Shown: in pieces, positions 25,545 through 34,437 of the stretch
Layout of the letters: every line of letters begins with the position of its first letter
Numbering within the stretch: the stretch's first letter is position 1
Made by a program: the position numbers and the translations under genes
NCBI RefSeq assembly: GCF_017912535.1
Contig: NZ_JAERQK010000005.1
Span: 1-64,000 of the forward strand
Source: Motiliproteus sediminis
GTDB lineage: Bacteria; Pseudomonadota; Gammaproteobacteria; Pseudomonadales; Balneatricaceae
Direction: 5' to 3'
DNA: 64,000 nucleotides
The notes under the pieces: generated by a model
What the model saw: only the letters and a program-made list of their open reading frames with translations
What the model was told of the DNA's origin: nothing
Databases searched by the model: none

Positions 25545-26411
25545 CTACTCCCCCCTCGCTGCACTGACCACGGCCATCGCTGTGGTGGGCCGTTGCGCAT
25601 TCTCCACCACCCTGCCCAGGTAGATCAGCGTAGGCCCGCTGAGGTGGTTCTCTCTGGCGGCCTCGGCCAGTCGACCAAGCGAGGTATGGACGCAGCGCTG
25701 TTGCGGCGTGGTGCCATTCTCCACCAGCAGGGCCGGCCAGTCGGCGGGCAGGCCGTGACGCTTTAGTTCCTGGCTGATAGTGGTCGCCATCGACAGTCCC
25801 ATGTAGAACACCAGGGTTTCGTCGCGGCGGGCGAGGTCGGCCCAGTCGATGGGACGGTCGTCACAGCTGTGGGCGGTGATGAGGCGCAGCCGTGGGGCGG
25901 TTTGGCGCTCGGTCAGCGGAAAGCCAACGCTGGCGGCACAGCCGGCTGCGGCGGTAATACCCGGTACCAGCGAGAAGGGGATCCGCTGTTGGCGCAGCGC
26001 CGCCATCTCCTCGGTGAGGCGACCGAACACCAGCGGGTCGCCTCCTTTCAGCCGCACCACTCGCTGGCCCTGTTGCGCCAGCGTCACCAACAGCTCGCAG
26101 ATAGCGTTCTGACTCATCGCGTGGTGGCCCTTGCGTTTGCCCACGTAACGCAGCGGTATGTGGGCCGGAAGCTGATCCAGCAGTGCCTGACTGACCAGCG
26201 CGTCGTAGACGATCACGTCGGCTTGCTGCAATAGCCGCCAGCCCTTGAGGGTCATCAGCTCCGGGTCACCGGGCCCGGCACCCACCAGATCGACACGGCC
26301 GTCGCGCGGGCGGGACGCAGTGTCCCGTTGTTGCCGGGAGGCGGAATAGCGGCGGCTTTCGCCAAAGCCAAAAATCATACGGGCGCTGCGCAGCAGGCTG
26401 ACAGTGTTCAT
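25545..26411 (-). CDS. cobA: Uroporphyrinogen-III C-methyltransferase
   Basis: A 288-residue SUMT that uses S-adenosylmethionine to make precorrin-2, the precursor of siroheme needed by NirB. The family features are VDLVGAGPGDPELMTLKGWRL, VRLKGGDPLVFGRLTEE and PGITAAAGCAASVGFPLTER. About 38 residues of basic, low-complexity sequence precede the catalytic core. GAGG lies eight bases before the ATG. The gene is preceded by a sigma-54-type promoter and an ANTAR-type attenuator, and NasR is divergent. It is the stand-alone type, not the CysG fusion. Confidence 0.95.
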   Translation of the reverse strand: MNTVSLLRSARMIFGFGESRRYSASRQQRDTASRPRDGRVDLVGAGPGDPELMTLKGWRLLQQADVIVYDALVSQALLDQLPAHIPLRYVGKRKGHHAMSQNAICELLVTLAQQGQRVVRLKGGDPLVFGRLTEEMAALRQQRIPFSLVPGITAAAGCAASVGFPLTERQTAPRLRLITAHSCDDRPIDWADLARRDETLVFYMGLSMATTISQELKRHGLPADWPALLVENGTTPQQRCVHTSLGRLAEAARENHLSGPTLIYLGRVVENAQRPTTAMAVVSAARGE

Positions 26412-26423
26412 AGCGGTGGCCTC

Positions 26424-26473
26424 AAAAAAAACGCCCGCACCCTCACGCGGTGGCGCGGGGTGCAGGCGTCGTT
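26424..26473 (-). terminator. Attenuator terminator in the cobA leader
   Basis: The minus strand pairs AACGACGCCTGCACCC with GGGTGCGGGCGTT (two mismatches) and continues into eight U residues only 12 bases before the cobA start codon. The first arm includes the loop and 3' arm of the antiterminator hairpin at 26463-26478. Confidence 0.88.
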
Positions 26474-26513
26474 ACCTGTGGGGGCGTGGCGATGGTAGCG
26501 CTCCCCCGTGGCG
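26463..26513 (-). promoter_or_regulatory. ANTAR-type antiterminator leader of cobA (two hairpins)
   Basis: The second hairpin (26463-26478) is CAGGT/GCCTG with hexaloop AACGAC, again A1 and G4. The first (26499-26513) is CGCC/GGCG with one bulged A and hexaloop ACGGGG, also A1 and G4. They are 20 bases apart, like the 19 bases in the nirC leader. The predicted ligand is NasR, encoded divergently from this leader. Confidence 0.72.
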
Positions 26514-26527
26514 ATTGAGTGAGATAA

Positions 26528-26543
26528 AGCAATTTGGGTGCCA
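26528..26543 (-). promoter_or_regulatory. Sigma-54 promoter of cobA
   Basis: The minus strand reads TGGCACCCAAATTGCT, a perfect match to the -24/-12 consensus TGGCAC-N5-TTGCW. The predicted start near 26517 falls just upstream of the first leader hairpin. Confidence 0.82.
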
Positions 26544-26646
26544 GCCGCTTATGATCGTGTTGCCGGGTGCTCCGCTGCGTGAGTGGAACAGAACTTGCTG
26601 AGTTCAGCGTAACGATTTTCCTGCTTTTACCCTTGGCGGAGATGCC

Positions 26647-27942
26647 ATGCAGTCAAACAGCCAGGCCACCGAGCAGTTCCTGCTGGCGGCTAAACACGCT
26701 GAGATTCATACACTTGAGCAACTCGCGGCGAGCTGCGAGGTGGTTACGGAGGTGAGCGGGCTGATTCACCAGCTGCAGCGCGAACGGGGAATCAGCAATA
26801 TCTTTCTGGCTTCGGCGGGTGCGCGCTTTGCCGAACAGCGTGCGGAGCAGATTACCCACTGTCTCCAGAGCGAAAAAGCGTTGCGACAACTGCTTAACGT
26901 GCACTATTTGGGTGCAAAAAAGCCGCCGGGGAGCATGCGCCTGCTCAATAGCATCGCATTTGTGCTGCAGGGCCTGGACAACCTGGCAGAGCTGCGGCGA
27001 CAGGTTGATCAGCAGGAGATCAGCGCACTGGATTCCACTCGTGCGCTGTGCCGACTGATCGCTGGTTTGCTGTCGGTGGTGTTTGAAGCCGCCGACATCG
27101 CCAGCGACCCGGTGGTGACGCGGGTGCTGGTGGCGCTGTTCAATCTGATGCAGGGTAAGGAGTACGCGGGGCAGGAGCGCGCCTGGGCTGCTATCGGTTT
27201 TGCTGCCGGGCGCTTCGATGAAGCCACCTGCAATCGTCTCAGTCATCTGCAGGACGCTCAACAACGCAGCTTCGAGTTGGTTGTGGAGTTCGCACCGGGC
27301 CTGCTGGTGACGCGCTGGCAAACGCTCGAAGAGAGTGGCGATGTGGCTGACCTTGGGCGCTTGCGCGAATTGATCCGCGGTCTGTGCCGGGGGGAGCCGA
27401 TCGCCCCTGAGCTGAGCGAGGTCTGGTACGAACTGGCGACCCGCCGGATCGACCAGATGCGGGAGCTGGAGATCCTGCTCGCCGAGGAACTTGCCCGAGC
27501 CAGCCAACAGCAGCTGGCGCAGGCCGAGGCCAACCTGCAGGCCCACCGTGACCGGCTGCAGGCGTTGGCTACCATCGAAACCCCTACCGGCTCACCGCTG
27601 ACCATGCTGTTTGACCCGGACGCCCCCGGTCTTTATGGCGCTGACGGCACCGATCTGACGCCAGTCGAACAGGCGGAGGCTCCGGATCTGGCGCGTTCGG
27701 TCTACGATCTGGTGCGCGGTCAGGCGGAGCATATCAAGCGCATGGGTGAGGAGCTCAGCGACGCTCGCCGTGCGTTGACCGAGCGCAAGCAGATCGAACG
27801 CGCCAAAGGGTTGTTGATGCAGAACTTCAATCTCACCGAGGAGCAGGCGTACCGGCGTATGCAGCAGCGGGCGATGGAGTTGAACACCCGACTGGCGGAG
27901 GTGGCCGAAACCCTGATTGCGGCGGCGGAGCGGGTGCGCTGA
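26647..27942 (+). CDS. nasR: Nitrate/nitrite-responsive antiterminator NasR (NIT-ANTAR)
   Basis: A 431-residue RNA-binding regulator. The N-terminal NIT sensor (about 35-240) has the motif QRERGISNIFLASAG at 44-58, with the arginines expected to bind nitrate or nitrite. The C-terminal ANTAR domain (about 372-428) has ERKQIERAKGLLMQNFNLTE and EQAYRRMQQRAMELNTRLAE. In Klebsiella NasR binds a two-hairpin leader and prevents termination before nasF. Three leaders in this window have that design. GGAG precedes the ATG, and the gene is divergent from cobA. Confidence 0.95.
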   Translation: MQSNSQATEQFLLAAKHAEIHTLEQLAASCEVVTEVSGLIHQLQRERGISNIFLASAGARFAEQRAEQITHCLQSEKALRQLLNVHYLGAKKPPGSMRLLNSIAFVLQGLDNLAELRRQVDQQEISALDSTRALCRLIAGLLSVVFEAADIASDPVVTRVLVALFNLMQGKEYAGQERAWAAIGFAAGRFDEATCNRLSHLQDAQQRSFELVVEFAPGLLVTRWQTLEESGDVADLGRLRELIRGLCRGEPIAPELSEVWYELATRRIDQMRELEILLAEELARASQQQLAQAEANLQAHRDRLQALATIETPTGSPLTMLFDPDAPGLYGADGTDLTPVEQAEAPDLARSVYDLVRGQAEHIKRMGEELSDARRALTERKQIERAKGLLMQNFNLTEEQAYRRMQQRAMELNTRLAEVAETLIAAAERVR

Positions 27943-28086
27943 GGAAGCTTTCAATAACGCTAATGTTAGAGCGAACAGGCTGCGTATTGATGCAAACGTG
28001 AACGATCGGGAGTTTATTTGTTGCAGGCTTCAGGATTAACCATTGCCTGCTAAACTGCGGGCAGGACGCACACTTGAGGGATCATC

Positions 28087-29730
28087 ATGCAAACCATCAG
28101 GGCCAAACTGGCCGCCATCTTCATCGCGGTACTCGCCATCGTGGTGGCCGTCACTCTGGGGAGTTTTTACGGTCTTAAACTCCAGCTCGGTGAATACCAG
28201 AGCCTGATCAGCGAGGAGGCTGCCCTGCAGAGCGATATACTGCGTGCTCAGAGCGACTTCAAGATTCAGGTACAGGAGTGGAAGAACGTACTGCTGCGCG
28301 GGGCTGACGACAAGCAGCGGGAAAAGTACTGGGGGCGTTTTCAGGAGCGAGAGGCCACCGTACAGGCGGCGGTGACCAGAATGAGCGAACGGGTTGCGGA
28401 GTTAACCCGCCTGGATGAGCACTATCGCCAGTCGCCGCTGGCGCAACTGATCAACGATTTTATTAACGCGCATAAGCAGATGGGTACTGCCTATCGCAAG
28501 GGTTACCAGGCCTTTGTAGCCGCCGGTTATGACCACCGTGCAGGCGATAAAGCGGTTTCCGGCATTGACCGTGCGCCCACCAAACTGCTGGACGAGGCGG
28601 TTGCCGAGGTGGACAAGATCATGCAGGTCGATGTCGACGAGGCCTCTGCGGCGACCGCTGCGCTGTTACGCAATGCGCTGATACTGCTGATCATCAGTGT
28701 TGTCGGTGGAGCCCTGCTGTTTATCTACATGAGCAACCGCATCATTGTTCGTCCGGCGCAGGCGCTGAGCGGCGATCTCAAACACCTGGCAGAGGGGGAC
28801 TTCTCGCAGGAGATCCTGCATTCAGCCAATGACGAAATAGGCGGCCTTGCCGATAGCGCCCGTACCCTGCAGGAGAGCATCGCCGGCATTCTGGCGACGC
28901 TGCTGGCCTCGGCGGAGAAGACCAACTCCGCCAGTCAACACCTGATGGGGGCTGGTGGGCGCGCGCGGGAGATTGCCGAAGACCAGCATGCCCAGACTAC
29001 CCAGGTAGCCACGGCGATAAACCAGATGAGCGCGACGGTACAGGATGTGGCCCAGAGTGCGCAGGAAGCCGCATCCGCGGCAGTTGAGGCGGATAAACAG
29101 GCGCGCAACGGCCACACGGTGGTCAATGAGACGGTGAGTGCGATCAACGCCCTGGCCAGCGAGATTGAACGGGCTGCCGGGGTGATCGAATCGGTCAACA
29201 GTGATTCCCGTGAAATCGGCGGCATTCTTGACGTGATTCGCGGTATCGCCGAGCAGACCAACCTGCTGGCACTTAACGCAGCCATTGAGGCGGCGCGCGC
29301 CGGCGATCAGGGGCGCGGATTTGCGGTGGTGGCCGACGAGGTACGCTCGCTGGCGCAACGTACCCAGGAGTCCACCGAGGAGATCCAGCGAATGATCGAA
29401 CGGCTCCAGCGTGGTGCGCAGAGTGCAGTGGAGGTGATGACCTCCAGCCAGTCACAGGCGCAACAGGGGGTCGACAAGGCGTCGGCAGCGGGGGATGCAC
29501 TGGACAAGATCGAGCAGGCCATCGGCCGCATCAGTGATATGAACCTGCATATCGCCAGCGCGGCGGAAGAGCAGTCGGTCGTCGCGGAAGAGATCAACCA
29601 GAATGTTACCGCCATTGCCGGCATCACCGAGCAGTCGCTGGAAAATGCCGAAACCGTGGCCCAGGTGAGTCAGGAAGTTGCCCTGCTGTCAGAGGAGTTT
29701 TCAACCATTACCAACCGCTTCAAGGTTTAA
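28087..29730 (+). CDS. Methyl-accepting chemotaxis protein
   Basis: A 547-residue chemoreceptor. Transmembrane helices are at about 8-30 and 198-218 and enclose a helical periplasmic domain with [12 protein letters not shown], a conserved small-ligand four-helix-bundle feature. A HAMP region follows, then the signalling domain with the hairpin tip [18 protein letters not shown] and [18 protein letters not shown]. There is no C-terminal NWETF-like tether. It signals to CheA/CheW. Two small genes downstream (STAS-like, hemerythrin) share its strand. Confidence 0.93.
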   Translation: MQTIRAKLAAIFIAVLAIVVAVTLGSFYGLKLQLGEYQSLISEEAALQSDILRAQSDFKIQVQEWKNVLLRGADDKQREKYWGRFQEREATVQAAVTRMSERVAELTRLDEHYRQSPLAQLINDFINAHKQMGTAYRKGYQAFVAAGYDHRAGDKAVSGIDRAPTKLLDEAVAEVDKIMQVDVDEASAATAALLRNALILLIISVVGGALLFIYMSNRIIVRPAQALSGDLKHLAEGDFSQEILHSANDEIGGLADSARTLQESIAGILATLLASAEKTNSASQHLMGAGGRAREIAEDQHAQTTQVATAINQMSATVQDVAQSAQEAASAAVEADKQARNGHTVVNETVSAINALASEIERAAGVIESVNSDSREIGGILDVIRGIAEQTNLLALNAAIEAARAGDQGRGFAVVADEVRSLAQRTQESTEEIQRMIERLQRGAQSAVEVMTSSQSQAQQGVDKASAAGDALDKIEQAIGRISDMNLHIASAAEEQSVVAEEINQNVTAIAGITEQSLENAETVAQVSQEVALLSEEFSTITNRFKV

Positions 29731-29801
29731 GGGTTTACTTCCCGGCAGCGGGAGCCCGATACTGCGCCTTGTTGAGACTTGTCGCCAACCAGGGAGGGAC
29801 T

Positions 29802-30158
29802 ATGGCATCAGAGATTCGTTACTGCCCTGACAACCGGATTATCTATGTCACCCACCGCGGGCAGGTCGATCACGATGATCGCATGCGGCTGAAGACCTTT
29901 ATCGAGCAGTTGGGGGTGGGCAACAAGCGGATGTTGGTAGACGTGCGCGAGGTGAAGTCTTTTGTTGTCAGCGAGGAAGCCCAAGCGTTCTACCGCGCGA
30001 TCGAGGACTCCGGTTTGTACTTTCGCAAGATCGCGCTGGTCCATGATCCCCGCTTCAATCCTTACGTGGTGATGGCCAGCGCGGGGGTAATCGAGGGCTT
30101 CAATATCGAGGATTTCACCACCATTGAAGCCGCCGAGCGCTGGCTGCTATCCCGTTAA
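29802..30158 (+). CDS. SpoIIAA/STAS-like protein
   Basis: A 118-residue protein with an alternating beta-alpha layout: IIYVTHRGQVDHDD, MLVDVREVKSFVV, KIALVHDPRFNPYVVMASAGV, FTTIEAAERWLLSR. This resembles the SpoIIAA-like STAS fold, often found as small stand-alone proteins in gammaproteobacteria. GGGAGG fixes the start at the second possible methionine. A distant homologue is encoded at 38105-38485. The role is unknown; the position after a chemoreceptor gene suggests signalling. Confidence 0.78.
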   Translation: MASEIRYCPDNRIIYVTHRGQVDHDDRMRLKTFIEQLGVGNKRMLVDVREVKSFVVSEEAQAFYRAIEDSGLYFRKIALVHDPRFNPYVVMASAGVIEGFNIEDFTTIEAAERWLLSR

Positions 30159-30292
30159 TCCGCGCTGATCTGCACTTGAAGGCTGGCCTGCTTCGATATC
30201 TGTATTGATGTTTGTGCAGGTTTTGATTTTGTGCAACCATCGTCCTGCGCTGTTGTAGTGCCTGCCTTTAACCGGATGTAAGGGACGCTGTT

Positions 30293-30727
30293 GTGCAGAT
30301 GTTTGAACTCACCGAACAGGATCTGACGTTGGCCTGGTCGGGCGAATATAGTGTTGGCGAACCGATCATCGACCAGCAGCACCAGCAGATGTTTGAGCTC
30401 TACAATGAGTTGGTGGCGCTATTCATTGCCGGCCGCCCCGGTACAGATTTTGTGCAAACTGCCACCGGATTGCTGTCGTTGTCGCAGCAGCATTTCGAGG
30501 ACGAGGAGCGGTTGATGGCCGCCGCCGGCGCCGGGGATCTGGACAGTCACCGCCACAAACACGCTGAATTGATCACCGGGTTGCAGACAATGACCGCAGA
30601 GCTGGACATGGTATCGGCTACGCCGTCGGTCGCCATGATGGTTGTGTTCAGGGACTGGATTCTCACCCATATCCTCAGTGAAGATCTGCAGTTGCGGCCC
30701 TTGTGGGCCGCGTCCGAGCAGGGCTGA
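30293..30727 (+). CDS. Bacteriohemerythrin
   Basis: A 144-residue single-domain hemerythrin that binds O2 at a di-iron site. Ligand segments are VGEPIIDQQHQQMFELYNE (His30), LSQQHFEDEERLM, HRHKHAEL and WILTHILSEDLQL, giving the expected histidines, glutamate and aspartate. The GTG start is preferred because AAGGGA lies eight bases before it. Possible roles are oxygen delivery or sensing near membrane respiration, or NO scavenging. The gene converges on the LpxC paralogue. Confidence 0.92.
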   Translation: MQMFELTEQDLTLAWSGEYSVGEPIIDQQHQQMFELYNELVALFIAGRPGTDFVQTATGLLSLSQQHFEDEERLMAAAGAGDLDSHRHKHAELITGLQTMTAELDMVSATPSVAMMVVFRDWILTHILSEDLQLRPLWAASEQG

Positions 30728-30738
30728 GCTGGTGCCGG

Positions 30739-31659
30739 TCAGCGAACCTGCTGCTGTTTTCCTTCGGTACGATCCCACAGTTCCCAGCTGTCCCCGCTGC
30801 GCATCAGCGCGTGCAAGAGCTGGTTATTCAGCGCATGCCCGGTCCGGTAGCCGCTGAAACGGCCGATAAAGCGGTAGCCTGCCAGGGCCAGATCGCCCAG
30901 CGCATCCAGAACTTTATGACGCACGAACTCGTCGCTGTAGCGCAGGCCGTCGGGATTCATTACCCGGTCACCTGCGATCAGAATGGCGTTGTGGAGATTG
31001 CCCCCCTTGGCCAGCCCCAGTTTGGTCAGGGTATCCAGCTGTTCCCTGAAGCCGAAGGTGCGGGCGCCGGCCAGATCCCGTGAAAAGCTGTCGGCGGAGA
31101 TCGGTAGCCGCAGCTGCTGACGACCGATGGCCTCGGAATCGAAGTCGATCTGCATCTCGATCTCCGGTGCCGCAGCCGGTCCCAGGCGGGCGACGCTATC
31201 GCCGTCGCTGACGCTGATCGCGCGGTTGATCACCATGATCTGACGGGGTTCAAACTGGGTACGAATGCCGCTCTGCGAGATCAGATTGGTGAATGGCAGG
31301 GCGCTGCCATCCATGATCGGTACCTCCGGCCCGTCCAGAACGATATGGGCGTTATCCACTCCGGAGGCATAAAGCGCCGCCAGCAGGTGTTCCACGGTGC
31401 TGATGCGGGTGCCCCACTCGTTGCTGATGGTAGTCGACAGACGGGTGTCGGTAACCCGGTTGTAGCGGGCCGCGACCTCTGCTCGCTGGACCGGCAGGTC
31501 GCGGCGGTGAAAGGTATAACCGTTGTTTTCCGCTGCTGGCATCACGGTCATCATTACTTTGATGCCGCTGTGCAAACCGGTGCCGATACAGCTGAAGCTA
31601 TTGGCCAGGGTGTGTTGCATGGGATGGATCGGGGTGAAGCGGGGTTGATGGATAAACAT
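30739..31659 (-). CDS. LpxC-family UDP-3-O-acyl-GlcNAc deacetylase paralogue
   Basis: A 306-residue LpxC homologue outside the usual mur-fts-lpxC cluster. Zinc and catalytic residues are kept: ISTVEHLLAALYA (base Glu and His ligand), DEFVRHKVLDALGDL (His and Asp ligands, Lys) and GYRTGHALNN (catalytic His). One change stands out: where E. coli LpxC has GGSFDCA, with functional Asp197, this protein has GGNLHNA. The ribosome site GAGG supports the start used. It is probably a second, specialised lipid A deacetylase. A divergent AraC-type gene starts 140 bases away. Confidence 0.85.
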   Translation of the reverse strand: MFIHQPRFTPIHPMQHTLANSFSCIGTGLHSGIKVMMTVMPAAENNGYTFHRRDLPVQRAEVAARYNRVTDTRLSTTISNEWGTRISTVEHLLAALYASGVDNAHIVLDGPEVPIMDGSALPFTNLISQSGIRTQFEPRQIMVINRAISVSDGDSVARLGPAAAPEIEMQIDFDSEAIGRQQLRLPISADSFSRDLAGARTFGFREQLDTLTKLGLAKGGNLHNAILIAGDRVMNPDGLRYSDEFVRHKVLDALGDLALAGYRFIGRFSGYRTGHALNNQLLHALMRSGDSWELWDRTEGKQQQVR

Positions 31660-31798
31660 GGGATCGCCCTCTGCGTTGTGTTACCGCCACAGTACGGAAG
31701 CCGCGGTTTCCGCTCTTGGCCGCGAACGCCATCAACTTGGCTTAGACTTATCCCGTTACGCCAAGCAGTTGTCTTTTTACCTCAAGCATGGGGAGCCT

Positions 31799-32809
31799 AT
31801 GGCCCGAACAGTGATCAGTACGGCAGCGGTGCTGGTGTGGGAAACCCTCACCGCAGAGGGGTTGGATGCCAGAGCGATATTCCGTGAGGCGGGGCTGGAT
31901 CCGGCGCTGCTGAGTGACGGCGATGGCCGCTACCCCATGGAGGGGATGCGACGCTTGTGGTTGGCGGCCCAGCAAGCCTCGGCCGAGCCCTGCTTCGGTG
32001 TGGCGGTAGGGCGACGCTGGGCTCCCAAGCACTTCCATGCGCTGGGGTTTGCGCTGCTGGCCTGTGGCACGGTGATGGAGGCACTGCAGCGGTTACAACG
32101 CTATGGCCGTATCGTCAATGATGCGCTGCGGGTGCAGCTGGCGGTGGAGGGCGACCTGTGTCGATTATCGCTGTCACTGGAGCCGGACGCGGAGGATTTG
32201 CCCGCCAGTGTAGCGGTGGTGGCCGGAGTGACCAGCATGGTGACGATGTTGCGGCAGTTGATGGGGCCCGGTTACTGCCCCCACAGTATCAGTGTGCGTG
32301 CGGCGCGTCCGGCCGCGGCGGTAGAGTTCGAGCGCTATCTGGGTTGCCCGGTGTACTACGGTGCCGCGGAGACGCTGCTGGTGCTGCAACGGGCCGACTG
32401 CGAGAAAGCGGTTATGGGGGCCAGTGCCGAACTGTTGCAGGCCAACGAGCGCGTTGCCGAAGGCTACCTGGCACGAATGGCGAAGGCAGATATTGGCGCG
32501 CGGGTGGAGCATGAGCTGATGGGCTTGTTGCCCAGCGGTGATGTCAGCGAACAGAGTGTGGCTGACCACCTGGCGCTCAGTGTGCGCTCGTTACAGCGTC
32601 AGCTGCAGCAGCGTGGTGTCAGTTTTAACCAACTGGTCCAGCAGGTGCGTCAGCGTCTGGCCAAGGGCTACGTGGACAACCGCCAACTGAGTCTGACCGA
32701 GATCGCTTACCTGTTGGGTTTCTCCGAGCCTGCTAACTTTACCCGCGCCTTCAAGCGCTGGTATGGCTGTCCGCCGTCGGCGTACCGCAAGGCGCGGCTG
32801 TTAGGGTAA
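31799..32809 (+). CDS. AraC family transcriptional regulator (OruR/ArgR-like N domain)
   Basis: A 336-residue regulator. The N-terminal domain (about 15-195) is the arabinose-binding-like type found in OruR and similar regulators (AIFREAGLDPALLSD, FGVAVGRRWAPKHFHALGFALLA). The C-terminal helix-turn-helix pair covers about 235-330 (VADHLALSVRSLQRQL, LTEIAYLLGFSEPANFTRAFKRW). It is divergent from the LpxC paralogue and may control it. The ATG follows GGGGAG closely; an upstream longer frame overlaps the lpxC start and is less likely. Confidence 0.9.
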   Translation: MARTVISTAAVLVWETLTAEGLDARAIFREAGLDPALLSDGDGRYPMEGMRRLWLAAQQASAEPCFGVAVGRRWAPKHFHALGFALLACGTVMEALQRLQRYGRIVNDALRVQLAVEGDLCRLSLSLEPDAEDLPASVAVVAGVTSMVTMLRQLMGPGYCPHSISVRAARPAAAVEFERYLGCPVYYGAAETLLVLQRADCEKAVMGASAELLQANERVAEGYLARMAKADIGARVEHELMGLLPSGDVSEQSVADHLALSVRSLQRQLQQRGVSFNQLVQQVRQRLAKGYVDNRQLSLTEIAYLLGFSEPANFTRAFKRWYGCPPSAYRKARLLG

Positions 32810-32830
32810 TTGAATGTCGCTTGGTCACCG

Positions 32831-33625
32831 TCAGCTTTGTAGCAGGTAGTCGGTGGTGCCCAGCTGTTTTAATCGAATGGCCTGGCGAATGAAAAAGTGG
32901 CTCAGGGCCGCAACAAAGAACACCTGGGCAAAGAGCCCCACCAGTGGGATGGTGGCTATGAGGTAGAAGAGCAGCGCGTAGCCATGCAGGGAGCCGCGAT
33001 TGACCGCTTTGATTTTCTTATAACTATCTTTGCTGGTGATGTTGCTGGCGATATCTCTGAGCAGCAGCTTTTTGAACAGCAGGTAGGTAATGAAGTGAAA
33101 CAGGAAGAATCCCACCACTGGTATCAAGTAAAGCGGTAAACAGATAACCAGCAGCAGGGTGCAGAAGGCAACCACCACCGCCATGTAGAGCAGGCTGGTG
33201 GCGATATTCCCAAAACTGTCTGAGGCAAACGCGGGGTAGTGGCGTCTGATAACCGTGCGGACGATGAGCGGTGTAATCAGGCCCAGCAGGCACAACGAAA
33301 CCGCTATGGAGGCGTAAAAGGCGACGAAAGCCAGCCCGGTGTAGACGATGAACACGGACAGCGATGCCAGGTAACGGCTATGAAAAATAGCCGAGATTAT
33401 CCCGTGAGTGCCGAGGGCTCCCTCAAACCAGGCTTGAACGCTGCGAAGACCCTCGTCCGCAGTGCTGTTGATCAAGCTTTGTAAACTGTCGTAGCTGAAA
33501 GTGAACAGGGTTATGACGGCGATGCAGACGGCGAACAGCGGAAACAGCGAGGTTATCAGCAACGGTGCGGTAAAAAAGTCGTTAAGCCCAGCCCCTAACG
33601 GACTGTTCTGATAGCGTGTATTCAT
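32831..33625 (-). CDS. EI24/CysZ-like membrane protein
   Basis: A 264-residue protein with about six hydrophobic segments, starting NTRYQNSPLGAGLNDFFTAPLLI. It has the EI24-domain features of a long helical hairpin followed by LPLYLIPVVGFFLFHFITYLLFKK. EI24/CysZ relatives include a sulfate channel, but this subgroup has no assigned substrate. The N terminus is uncertain: a GTG 21 codons upstream (33688) is also open and neither has a clear ribosome site. It follows the DUF4870-like gene on the same strand. Confidence 0.78.
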   Translation of the reverse strand: MNTRYQNSPLGAGLNDFFTAPLLITSLFPLFAVCIAVITLFTFSYDSLQSLINSTADEGLRSVQAWFEGALGTHGIISAIFHSRYLASLSVFIVYTGLAFVAFYASIAVSLCLLGLITPLIVRTVIRRHYPAFASDSFGNIATSLLYMAVVVAFCTLLLVICLPLYLIPVVGFFLFHFITYLLFKKLLLRDIASNITSKDSYKKIKAVNRGSLHGYALLFYLIATIPLVGLFAQVFFVAALSHFFIRQAIRLKQLGTTDYLLQS

Positions 33626-33706
33626 TGTTGACGCGGCGCGAGCGGTAAGGGGGGATAAGGGTTTGGACAGGGGCCCGGTGGCAGACACCCTGTCCGGAGG
33701 TGTGGT

Positions 33707-34090
33707 TTAACCGAACATCCAGCTACCGGGGCTGGCGATCGGTTCGCCCTTGCCCAGTGCCTTCAGCCCTTTGGCGCAGCGAACGCACACCCAAACTACC
33801 CAGAACAGAATGATCAGGTAACCCACCAGAATGAGCGACGTCAGGCCGCCGATGAACAGCATCAATAGGCCGATCCAGAAAGTACGAATCTGAAAACGGT
33901 AATGGGTGGCGGCAACAGGATCGGCATCAGACTTGTTGACATAAGCCATGATCAAACCTGCGAGTGCGGTAATGCCGAAGATCAGCCCGGCAAAGTATAG
34001 AAAATAGATGATCTTGGCAGATCCGGTATCAACAGTTACCGGGTTGGTGTTGGTTTCTGCCACAGCAGTAGCGGCTGCACTATCAGTCAT
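33707..34090 (-). CDS. DUF4870-like membrane protein
   Basis: A 127-residue protein with a polar N-terminal 24 residues and three hydrophobic segments. IIYFLYFAGLIFGITALAGLIMAYV, HYRFQIRTFWIGLL and LIILFWVVWVCVRCAKGL fit the DUF4870/YlaH-type Tic20-like small membrane family. The conserved HYRFQIRTF segment is the strongest sign. The function is not known. It is the first gene of an apparent two-gene unit with the EI24-like protein and is divergent from nirB. Confidence 0.8.
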   Translation of the reverse strand: MTDSAAATAVAETNTNPVTVDTGSAKIIYFLYFAGLIFGITALAGLIMAYVNKSDADPVAATHYRFQIRTFWIGLLMLFIGGLTSLILVGYLIILFWVVWVCVRCAKGLKALGKGEPIASPGSWMFG

Positions 34091-34206
34091 AGAGGTCTCT
34101 TCCTTAAGTAATTACGAATGTAATCAGTCCATTAGCGTTGTGATCATACATCAAAAATTGATCATGACAACATCGGTGTGCCGTTGCTGTACTAACAGGG
34201 GGTGGA

Positions 34207-34266
34207 TGCACAATACAGTGCATTTGGCCGGTGCGTAATTGATCGCTGTTGCACAGTGTTGGTGCA
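34207..34266. promoter_or_regulatory. NtrC-like enhancer sites upstream of nirB
   Basis: TGCACAGTGTTGGTGCA (34250-34266) is a perfect inverted repeat TGCAC-N7-GTGCA, the NtrC consensus spacing. A second repeat TGCAC-N6-GTGCA (34207-34222) and a weaker TGCATTTGGCCGGTGCG (34219-34235) lie just upstream. They are 80 to 140 bases before the sigma-54 promoter. Confidence 0.75.
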
Positions 34267-34345
34267 ACAGCGCGCTGCTAGGTAGTGTGACTTTTAATAG
34301 TTTTTAATAAATCAAAACAGAGAGTTAAATAGTTATTCCAGGTGC

Positions 34346-34361
34346 TGGCACAGCGCTTGCT
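34346..34361 (+). promoter_or_regulatory. Sigma-54 promoter of nirBD
   Basis: TGGCACAGCGCTTGCT matches the -24/-12 consensus TGGCAC-N5-TTGCW at every position. The predicted transcript start is near 34373, ahead of the two leader hairpins. Confidence 0.88.
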
Positions 34362-34398
34362 CATGCTCTGCTAACAACTTTGTTGCGTCGGTCCTTCA

Positions 34399-34437
34399 GC
34401 CAGGGGCGGCGTAGCTTCCAAACGGACAACGGCGTCC
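34399..34437 (+). promoter_or_regulatory. ANTAR-type antiterminator leader of nirB (two hairpins)
   Basis: The second hairpin is GGAC/GTCC with hexaloop AACGGC (34424-34437), identical in loop to the nirC leader. The first is GCC/GGC with hexaloop AGGGGC (34399-34410). Both loops have A1 and G4. The stem of the first is short, with further pairing only beyond a two-base internal mismatch. Confidence 0.72.

Noticed and set aside
26544-26600. NtrC sites upstream of the cobA promoter
   Set aside because: Only fragments such as GGGTGC are present; no TGCAC-N7-GTGCA pair could be aligned.
34133-34170. TGATCA-type inverted repeat as an FNR site upstream of the DUF4870-like gene
   Set aside because: The arms do not fit TTGAT-N4-ATCAA spacing; left unassigned.
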